The translations under genes and the position numbers were made by a program. 64,000 nt of DNA, from assembly GCA_025174535.1 (NCBI GenBank), contig JALBUN010000023.1, positions 2,666,001 to 2,730,000 of the forward strand, in the 5' to 3' direction. How positions within the stretch are numbered: the stretch's first letter is position 1; every line of letters starts with the position of its first letter. Source of the DNA: Cantharellus purpuraceus (lineage: Eukaryota; Basidiomycota; Agaricomycetes; Cantharellales; Hydnaceae). The notes below the pieces were generated by a model. That model searched no databases. It was not told the origin of the DNA and saw nothing but the letters and a program-made list of their open reading frames with translations. This document shows positions 55,386 through 64,000 of this stretch, piece by piece.

Positions 55386-55642
55386 TGGGAGGCATGGGAT
55401 GGGGGGGGGGGGAATCTCTTTTTTTTACGACGGTTATAAAAAGATGACAATTGACTCGCGCGCACACTCCTCTCACTCACTCACTCACTCCCTTTTCTCT
55501 GTCCATGTTGTAGCCCATTAGAAGGTTTCATGCACATTATTCTCCTCGTCCAGGTTCTGGCAAGATTCAAGTATTGTAATTTCGCTGGTTGTAAGCTTCC
55601 AAAAGAAACAGAAGATATTTCCTTTTGATTATGGAGAGCACC

Positions 55643-58600
55643 TTAATCCACAAGTGACAGCGATATACTGGACCCCGCCTTGGAGCCCACAGGAAAGACC
55701 ACATTCACGCTCTTCTCCCCACGCCTCCCCCACCCCCGCGGCCACAACCCCCGCATATCAAACGTCAACCGCGCCCCCGCCAAACGCTGCGTCGGCTCCG
55801 CCACCGTCACCGTCCACGTCCGCAGGTCCAACACCATCACCAGCGCACTGTCCGACACGACCCGCACGCCCGGCGTGCCCGCGCGCCACGACGGCGGCAC
55901 GCGCACCTCGCCCCCGCCGCGCCGCCAGAACACCACCATCGCCACGCCGCGCACGCGGTCCTGCACGGCGGACACGCGCGTGTCGGCGCGCAGCGTGTGC
56001 AGCGGGGCCCCGCCGCCGCGCGCCTCCGCGACAAACTGCGCGTGCGTGCGCCCGGGGAAGACGCTATACGCGACGACGGGGCGCCGTGTGCGGTGGTGGC
56101 GTTGTTGGGGGTGTGCGGGGTGGTGGTCGTGTGCCAGCCATGCCGTGAAGAGGTCCGCGGTCGCGGGGGGCTGTTCTGAGATTCCGAGGGCGCTCCAGTT
56201 GCCTGTGCGGGTGCCGGTGGAGATGGAGAGCTGTGGAGGGGAGGGGGAGGCAGGGTGGAGCGGGGGAAGGGCGTGGAAGAGGTAGCCGGTGGAGCCATGG
56301 AAGAGCGTCTGGGGGCCGGTGAAATTGCCACTGGAGGCGGGGAGGGAGTCGACATAGATGGGGCCGTCGCGTTTGCGTTGATCCAGTATAGAGAAGACGG
56401 GAGCCGTTGTTGTGGCGTTTAGGACGGACACCATGACGTGTTGGACATCATTATCAAAGTAAAACCACGCCTTCTGGAAGGAGAAGGCGTCGGTCAACGG
56501 GTTGGTGTACCGCTGAAACAGCACAGAGGGCGTCATTTGATGTCACAACGAGGCTGCCAATACTACATACCATGACAGCGGCGCCCAACTTCCCAGTCGA
56601 CACTCCCCCCACAAAATCTTCAACCCCCGCATGTTTCGTCGTATTGCACTCTAGAGGCGTAGCACCATAATCTACCGTCGTCCCTGGGATCATATTCCAA
56701 TCCCAAGCAGCGGCGATATCCTCATACTCGTCCCCTGTAACGTACGTATACGTCGTTCCGTCAGCAAGATGGAACCCAAAAGGGTTCTGTGAGTTAAGGC
56801 ACTCGGTATTGCGCGTGCGGGAGGAATACATCTTGAGCGTCGAGACGTATCTCTCGCCGCGAGTCACCTGTGTAGCAACAGCATGAGACGAGGGTGTGCT
56901 ATCTATGAAATTCTCCCAGTGCAGACCATGTAGTCATTGTTCCAAAAGTAGCGGTTGCCCAGCAGGCGGCCGACATTGGCGGTTGATGTGTTGGTGGTGA
57001 GCTTTTTGTGCACGCGCTGGAGGACGGACGAATCCCAGCGAGTGGCCAACGCTTTCATATCTGTCAGGTTTATGTTGAGACCTGCCGTTGCCCTGCACCA
57101 TCGCTTACAACACGCTGAATATTCAGACACACGAATACGCACTGGGCATCAATAACGGGGAAGCTGATAAAACGACCCTCGGTGCTCTGGCAAACAAAAA
57201 GTGAGCCAGGTACGAGGGTGGGATACAGGCACGCACAAAGTCCCAATGGTGCACACCTGTCACGGTGTTATGGTAGATCATCCACTGCGACGCGTCCATA
57301 AGGCTTTCAAACGCGGCTCGAGATGTGCCCGTAGCAGCAAAACGCGTCCCCCCAGCTTCGATCTCCAGCTGTAGGACACCATTGGAGCTACACGCGTCAT
57401 TAGAAGCAAGGCACAACAAACCATACACGGCACGCACTAGTCCTTCCCATAATTACCTACACTACTCCATCAACATCGCGATACGCCAAAGAGGACAATC
57501 CCCACGCACCATTATACAGAATTCCACGATGCTGACCAAAACTCCCGTCCTCCAAAATTCCATTAGCTCTGAACCCAGTCACCACCTGCACCTCGTTATG
57601 CACATGCTCAAAAGCATCCGCCACGATCGACACATTCTGCGTGAACAAGCCAAGTGCGATCCCGATGGAACCAATGTCCAGCACGTTTGCGCCGTAAAGG
57701 AAAATGGGTCTGATGGGGCGCTGGAAAACGCTAAACGTTCGTGCGGTGATGTGTGTGCAGTTTGCGCGTTGGGTAGGCGTGAGGGTGGTATTGAGGAGGA
57801 GGCAGGCTCGTCCCACATGCCGAGGGATGCCAATTACCTGTTGAATGGGTGTAAAGTCTGTTAGAAATTTGGGGTTGGTGACGTACATTGGAGAACCAGT
57901 TTGTGTTCCATAATCCTGACAGAGATGTGTGAGGTGATATATCCGACAGTGCGACAAGCTCACCAGATGTACTGCAAGGACATGTCTCCTTGCCACCTTT
58001 ATCCAAACAACTCGCGACCTTGAAGTCACGCTCAAACCACCAGTCCATCGCGAGTCCAATCTGTTTACGCAATGTCGCGTTTTTCACGTACTTGGACGAC
58101 GCGCCTGCAAAGCCGCCATGCCACGCCACCGCAAGCGCAACTGCACATGCGTGCGATTACATACATCTACAAGGGGTAGAAGCGCAGACCTTCACGCACC
58201 TATGCGGACCCAATGGACCTCCGCTGGCCAATTCGCGCGCTGACCGTCACACCCCATGGCATAATTGACCTCGGAATCGGGCCATTTACCATCCGCGCCA
58301 AGGGTAGACAACCTATACGCATACATCCGTATATTAGACGCATATATGCAGGACGAACGTGCTATAATGGTTGTTACGACGTACCAGACGGCAAGAGAGC
58401 CGGCTCCGGACTGCTTGGCGATGATAAAGTCGATACGACGCGCTGCGATGGGAAATATGTCCGGATCTGAAGCATCAGTGGGTGCGGATGCTGCAGGCTT
58501 GGAGGTGATTATCGTGGAATTTTCTGGGAGAATTAAGGGGAATGTCGGGACGCTAGTGGTTGTGTTGGGTGATAAAGGAAGTGCGGTACTTGTCGGGACC

Positions 58601-58770
58601 GCCGTGCCGCTGTGAGTACTCGCTGGAAGGGCCAGCTGGACATGAGCAACGGAGGGGTTAGTTCCAGACCTTACAATACTAGAGTTAACATTCACGACAC
58701 CGCCATTGCAGCTCAGCGTGAGACACAGCCAGGAGCAGTATGATCGAACGACAAAACGAGGCAAAAACAT
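55643..58770 (-). CDS. secreted polysaccharide lyase family 8 enzyme
   Basis: Extracellular lyase of the hyaluronate/chondroitin/xanthan lyase family; substrate unknown. The start at 58770 gives MFLPRFVVRSYCSWLCLTLS, a plausible signal peptide, then a Ser/Thr/Pro-rich linker. The helical toroid domain shows WHGGFAGASSKYVKN, RKQIGLAMDWWFERDFKVAS, LWNTNWFSNV, IGIPRHVGRACLLLN and GFRANGILEDGSFGQHRGIL (about 57565-57510, with catalytic-region Asn/His). Later exons hold WDWNMIPGTTVDYGATPLEC (about 56710), a PL8 signature, KAWFYFDNDVQHVMVSVLN and a C-terminal beta-sandwich. Many short introns. It would suit a plant- or litter-associated fungus. Confidence 0.8.
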
Positions 58771-61700
58771 AGGGAGAGTGGAATTAGCAGAGCATCAGCA
58801 GTGTGCAGACATTGTGGCAAGTGTCAACGATAGGGACAGAACGACGAGCTCAGCCTCAACCACTCTCCCGCGCTGCGATTAACGACTCTATGCTCTCCTA
58901 CGCGGCGTTGGCTGGGCACAGACGCGGCCCGGCGGAGTTTGTCAACTGGACGTGGCTTCAACATAGGTAGTCCCTTCAATGACTATGCTAACCGCGCAAG
59001 ACGCTGGTGCTAACTCTTACCACTGATATGACCCTTCAGGAAACACCAACAATGTGCCATTGATACTGTCAACGAGTACTAGAAATTAATCATTCCGCAT
59101 ACTCTCCTTGCCCATGCTGGGTGATCTGGACGTACCTGGAGCAGCATGCGTACACGGTGTTATTCCGTATCATATTCTGAGAGTATACCGGTTTTATTTC
59201 GGAGCATCTGGTCTGCAATGGTTCTAAAGCGGTCTCTGACGGCCTTTCGCCTGCCTTGCCCTATCAGACCCGAAGTGTAGCCATTTGTTTCGTAGTTCGT
59301 TCGGCGGCCTATTAAGTGGACCACTACAGACCCCATATTCCCCACTATCCCGAAAGCAGCTTTAGATGAAACTTTGAAAGGGAGCAGTCGCGCTTGCCTC
59401 GTCAATCGTCTCGGTGTCGGTTGCCGCCTCCCCAGGATCCCTTTTACATACATTCACTCTGATGCGTTATACACCTCTATCGCCTTTGCTGCACATGGGC
59501 TGCCCATGGTCTTCCCGGGGATGTGCATGGCGACTTTTCGAACGGGTTTTTCCCACTCTCCATGTGTTCTCAAAATGTCCCTAATCTTCTGCAGATCTAT
59601 GACGCCTGTCTGGAGGACTGGATAGCGATGAAACGTCGTACACAAAGCCACGATTAACTAGGCAGATCTGCAATGATCAAGGACTCAAGTTTCCCAGCAA
59701 ATACTTTGATGCAATAATCAATGATTATAAGCGAGACTCTGAGGATTGACTAGGCTAGGTTCTCCTTCAGAATCGCATAGCTTGCTTTCAGGGGCCGCAA
59801 ATTTGACGGCCGCAAGTGGGCCTAGCGAAGACGATTGTGTTTTGGCAGCTTATAACGGCATACAAGCAAGTGTTGACTAGCGCCTATGTTGACAATCTGA
59901 ACGGCAGCTGGGTCCCTATGGCCTGGAGAGTGCGGACACCATTGCAGTGCATGGAGAGGCCCGGAAGGGACCTGAACTAGCTCACCAATTGTGAAGAACT
60001 GCCAGAGTAGGGATGTTGGCCCCAGGTGATGATTGGGTTCAGTTGTATTTTTCGTTCAATCCGCTGGACTCGCCTAATCGCAGCTAGTCCTGATGAAGAG
60101 GAATCGCTCTGGATTCCAGCTCTTGTGGCTGCTCGCACATACCCGACCGGCATGAGAATCACCATATTGCATTACTCAATTCATCTCTCGCGGTCCATGT
60201 CTTCACATACTTCACTGGCTGTTTCTTCAGCCCCTCAAAATCCCTTATAATCAATACCTTGGGCCCCTCCAGATGAGCCAAGAAACTCACGTATGAACGC
60301 TAAAACTGGGACGAGGCTTCGAGTCGTGAGCGATTACTTGAATATATTTTCCGAGCTGGAATTTGTGGAAGTCTTGTTGTGGAAGGCACTCTCCATACGC
60401 GCCGCGATGAGATTTGGGCTTGTATGGAATGCCTCGCTTGATTTTTTCGCGCAAGATGTGAGAACGCTGCAGTCGTTTCAAGCAGATAGTATGAATAATC
60501 TGGCATTATCTGACCGAAATGTGTAGCTTACAGTAAATGATCAGCTTGGGTAAACTTATACGTGCATGATCTTTACATGTCCATTGCATGCATACCACAT
60601 CACCGTAGCCAAGTGAGCTTCTCTCGAATATCCTTGCCGATATTTATCTGATTGATATCCGATCCAGACTGGCGATGGTTCAGTAAATATCACCGTCAAA
60701 AGAGTCCACTCAGCCCATCTGCATACTAAAAGCGCATGCTTCAAGTCGGATCCGAAAAAGCAAAGCGTGCCACAGGCGAGCCGGGGGGAGCCGCCAGCGG
60801 ATAGGTCACCGACGTTGCACCACCAGAGAATCCCGTAACAAGCCATCGACTACCGAACGCAATGATGCGACTGATGGCGGGTTACTAGCTGTCATTTTTC
60901 CCGTCCGTCCCTCGGTGCATTAGACATTTGCGTATAGGTTTAGTCGTATCATATTGTTGGTAGGTGGGTCAAGACAGGCCGGTCTGGGCGTTGTTATTAA
61001 TCCCGCCAAGTCTAATGAACGGCTGCAACACTGCAACAGCTGCGATTGGGGTCTGCGGACACCTCTCCCGAGTCCCCTTCCCCATCTCATACATGTAACA
61101 CGACCATCGGCGGTGGTTCCGAGCATAGCTTTGCATGGGATGTGGTGAATAAGTGAGCTTAGGCTGGCCACGGAGAGCTGGGATCAGAGTCCATGCTGCT
61201 CTGATTCATGCATGCCCGCCAGTGACGGTCGCAACGGCGTCCAGAGCACCGAGCATCAGTCGAGATTTCTAACCCCGCTCTGATTCTTCATACATGTATA
61301 GTTTACTTGAAACATACACGCATCTCGCTTCTGGCCGTTCGCCCATCAGATTATGGTTAAATTGTAGAAACATGGCCTGTGGAGAGTATTCCCGCGGGGG
61401 AAGATGATTGGAGGCGTTACAAGGAAGCCCATGCATGTTGCACCAGTGTACGTAGTACTACTATAGTCGAGACCCCGTTATTGATATTGACCCATGAATA
61501 TTCGAGCTTGTTTATCACACGCAGGGGGGTTGAGAGTGGAATGCCGAACAGGCTATAATATCAAGGTAATGGCCGAGACGCCATACTCATCGAAGCGTCC
61601 GTACGGCCACGCACCATGGACGGATGCATCCAGTGTATGTACAAGCACATGATTCATATTTATACTCCCTTGCTTCTCTTCGGAATCTTCCCGAGAGCCT

Positions 61701-63202
61701 GATGCAAAATGGTGTTTCAAATATAATAAGAATAAGAGACAGGTTTCGAAGCTCAGCTCCGGGTTCGTACATACTATAGAGCATATCACCCCTTGGGTGT
61801 GATCGATTCGATTTATCAACGAGCAACAAGAAGGAGGACGAGAACACGGAACGAGAGCGCGATCGTGCAGTCCAGAGGCGTGATGCACAGGGAGTCCATC
61901 TCCGATTTGCATAAGTTATCAGATCTTCAGATCCAGATCGAAGTGCCGCGGGGTCGGCCGGGAACATTTGGCAACGTCATGGCAGTGCTTGATAATTCAC
62001 CGGAGTGCATGTCATCGACTTGGCCCAGTCGACCTTTTGGTGTGCGGTGAAATTATACGTAGAATGCTCAACAATTTCCGTCCGACGGACGCACTCTTAC
62101 TGCATCCGGCTGCGACATCGAGCGGAGAGTCCTGAATCCCCGCAATGGTGCTAGTCAGAGTGGATGACTTGACAGTTGCGGTTCGGATGCCATTTCATAT
62201 GGTATGAAAAAAAAACCAAAAAAGGAAATGTATTCCGGGGATTGTCTAAGATATGCATTTTATGGTGCAAATCATGTCCCGGGTTAACTTACGGTCTAGG
62301 GCCTGCTGCTGCGCAGAAGTCGAATAAGAGGGATGCCGAAAGGCAGGCATGGAGCCGTGACTGGTATACGAGATCCCAGATTTGTTAAACCGGTTCAGCA
62401 TACCCAGTGAGACATGTATAACATCTGACTTGTGGAAGACAGACGGCTTCCCTTCTGTTCCCTTCTGTAATATACCCTGAGATAAATGACTGGAGAGGGG
62501 GGGCAGCTCTGACTATGAAGTGGCAAGGGTCGTGAAAGGAACTTTCGTCTGATCTCGAGGCTGAATCTCTGTACCAGGTGGCGGCATGTCAGGGTAGGTC
62601 ACGAGCAAGTGCACAGGGCTGCCCATGTGTTTGACCAGTGTGAATCGACGGCGAACGACGGGGTTGCAAATCACCCAACTTCGACCCTGCGTGAAATCAC
62701 CAACGTGGTGGTCTCTCGGTGGGCACCGTCCCCCCGGGCTATGCCTTTGTTCTTATTGTCTTGAAAGACGCAATGCACGCTAATAACCCCCCTTTCATAG
62801 ACCCCATGGCTGAGTGGGGATAAAACCCTATGCCTTTGTTGTTATTGTCTTGAAACACGCAATGCACGGTAATAAGCCCCCCTTTCATATACCCCATAGC
62901 TGAGTGAATAGGGGGATAACAATCCGATTGAGTGGCATTCAAGAGCTGATGCGAATAAAACATCATGTCGTTGTGCCAATGCAAAGAAGAAGAGTGCGCG
63001 ACTACCAGAACCACTCAATGGTTGTGCAACGTGATTGGGCTGAACACTAGAAAGAAGCGATGGCAGCCCGTTGTCACGGCACAATTCTAATCGAAACTTT
63101 GCGGTTGTGAAGGGGACTGAATACATACGAATGTACATATACAGAATATATGCGCGCTGCCTTTGTGGAGCAACGCTGACCGAATCGGCACGCGTGTCAT
63201 GC
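58771..63202. other. long gene-poor interval
   Basis: About 4.4 kb with no recognisable family. The best candidate is a minus-strand pair of open segments at 59651-59160 (starting MALCTTFHRYPVLQTGVIDL and continuing GILGRRQPTPRRLTRQARLL), which could be joined by a short intron near 59455, but with no similarity to support it. Frames at 60026-60526 and 61553-61967 occur on both strands and look like chance. Confidence 0.4.
62740..62917. repeat. 89-bp tandem duplication, two diverged copies
   Basis: ATGCCTTTGTTCTTATTGTC at 62741 recurs with substitutions at 62830; both copies continue through CGCAATGCACG and CCCCCTTTCATA. Non-coding. Confidence 0.85.
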
Positions 63203-63663
63203 TCACCGCCGTCGGGCATCCGCCCATAGGGGCTTCTCAGGGTCTGGGTTCGTCAACTGCACGTATGGGTAGCACACACCAAAGTGAGTGCAATACAATT
63301 CACAAACGCCACCAGCGGAGTGATAAAAAAGAACAAGACACCCACCTCGTGTTCACGTGTACTGGCGGCTTGCTCCTGCGCGAGCCTGGCTGTTCTATTC
63401 GCGTCCACTTGGCGACGCAGATCTGGCGCGAGTGCGGCATACGTCTCGTCCGGCGTCGGTGTCACGGCTGAGAGACGACGAGGGACATTTAATAGAATGG
63501 TGATGGGGAGACAGGCTACAGGCCTTTCATCGTGCCGTATCCCACTGCCAGACCTGCCACGGGGAGGGTAAGCACGGATTTGATAAAGCAGCTGCGATGA
63601 CTTGCATCCTGCGCCCAGAAGCGCAACCTGGAAGAGAACTCGGAGCTTGCCGGGAGCAGACAT
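63203..63663 (-). CDS. CBP4-like ubiquinol-cytochrome c reductase assembly factor (exon model tentative)
   Basis: Small mitochondrial inner-membrane protein that assists cytochrome b assembly in the bc1 complex. A hydrophobic helix FIKSVLTLPVAGLAVGYGTM is followed, across a probable intron (about 63530-63475), by VTPTPDETYAALAPDLRRQV and DANRTARLAQEQA. The helix plus TPT-x-E-x-Y-x-x-L-x-P-x-L arrangement is the CBP4 layout. A further intron (GTGGGT near 63344, CAG near 63258) leads to the tail TNPDPEKPLWADARRR with TGA at 63203. The upstream ATG (63663, MSAPGKL) is a likely start, but the first join is not resolved and one donor would be GC. Family call moderate. Confidence 0.5.
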
Positions 63664-63809
63664 GGTGGTGAGGTTGAGTGGGCGGGGATCTAAAACATGT
63701 TTGATACCCCGCAGGCAGAACAAGGCGCTTCTCTCCGAGTGACCTCGGATCCCAGAGATCATATTACGAGTCTTGGCAAATGCTAATCTAGTATTCCTCA
63801 TCATCATCA

Positions 63810-64000
63810 CTACTTTCTGCTTAGTAGTTCGATCCGGGGCCGTGTCCGTCGCTCCGCATTGAACCCCAGCATCTCTACGCTCCGCCGCCGCGACTGCGCC
63901 GCTATCCGCTCCAACTCTTCCTCCCACGCCTGCACCGTCTCCGGTGGCGCTGGCGCTGGCGCAAGCCGCTGCTGGCTTGACACCACACTCGATGACGACG
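63810..64000 (-). CDS. 3' end of a gene continuing beyond the window, unidentified
   Basis: The frame enters from the right edge and reads PETVQAWEEELERIAAQSRR, then VEMLGFNAERRTRPRIELLS and a TAG at 63810. The charged, helical composition looks coding. Without the rest the family cannot be named. Confidence 0.5.
   Translation of the reverse strand, partial: SSSSVVSSQQRLAPAPAPPETVQAWEEELERIAAQSRRRSVEMLGFNAERRTRPRIELLSRK

Noticed and set aside
54476..55480. Long minus-strand frame opposite SIP5
   Set aside because: It lies opposite the conserved SIP5 tail and is explained by GC-rich sequence and Ser/Pro codon bias.
1..64000. tRNA, rRNA or biosynthetic gene cluster
   Set aside because: No tRNA- or rRNA-like sequence was noticed, and the single P450 has no adjacent synthase, so no cluster is claimed.

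Overview
The window is nuclear DNA from a filamentous basidiomycete, most likely an Agaricomycete. Genes are broken by many short GT-AG introns (about 50-60 bp), intergenic gaps are small, neighbouring genes often overlap in promoter or terminator space, and the proteins are fungal in type (ATP12, SIP5, BRE2, PhoD-like, a CYP63/CYP52-like P450, an Agaricomycete 7TM protein). The general look recalls Rhizoctonia-type genomes, but no species can be fixed from sequence alone.

Left gene block (1-26.2 kb): the 3' part of a HRQ1-type RecQ4-like helicase, POL5/MYBBP1A, MSH3, the F1-ATPase assembly factor ATP12, a decayed copy of the cyclase-associated protein gene (CAP/SRV2), a PhoD-like phosphatase, the COMPASS subunit BRE2/ASH2, a 7TM membrane protein and a cytochrome P450. 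HRQ1, POL5 and MSH3 are all DNA- or nucleolus-related, but fungal genes are not in operons and the proximity need not mean co-function.

Central mobile-element island (26.69-47.98 kb): 43-bp terminal inverted repeats and the two ends of a pogo/CENP-B-type transposase enclose about 20 kb of nested LTR retrotransposons. These are: an intact Gypsy/chromovirus element A (32720-39149; identical 362-bp LTRs, TSD GTGTG); an older, minus-strand Gypsy element B (about 40.8-46.4 kb) with TGA stops, an inserted 501-bp MITE and an inserted solo LTR of family A; and the 3' end of a third family, C (28.5-32.6 kb). The most interesting signal is a small third ORF between pol and the 3' LTR. Element A has one copy with its own TATA box. 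Family C has a diverged homologue amplified into four intact 644-bp tandem units, each with its own TATA-like box, followed by a duplicated LTR-like unit.

Right gene block (48-64 kb, clearly more GC-rich from about 50.5 kb): an orphan two-exon gene, a casein-kinase-1-like kinase with an unusual C-terminal extension and a Pro/Asp repeat, the mRNA cap methyltransferase ABD1, the RING-type SIP5 protein, a secreted family-8 polysaccharide lyase, about 4.4 kb with little coding signal, a CBP4-like bc1-complex assembly factor and the 3' end of one more gene. Exon joins below were read by eye from splice signals and family similarity; they need transcript support.
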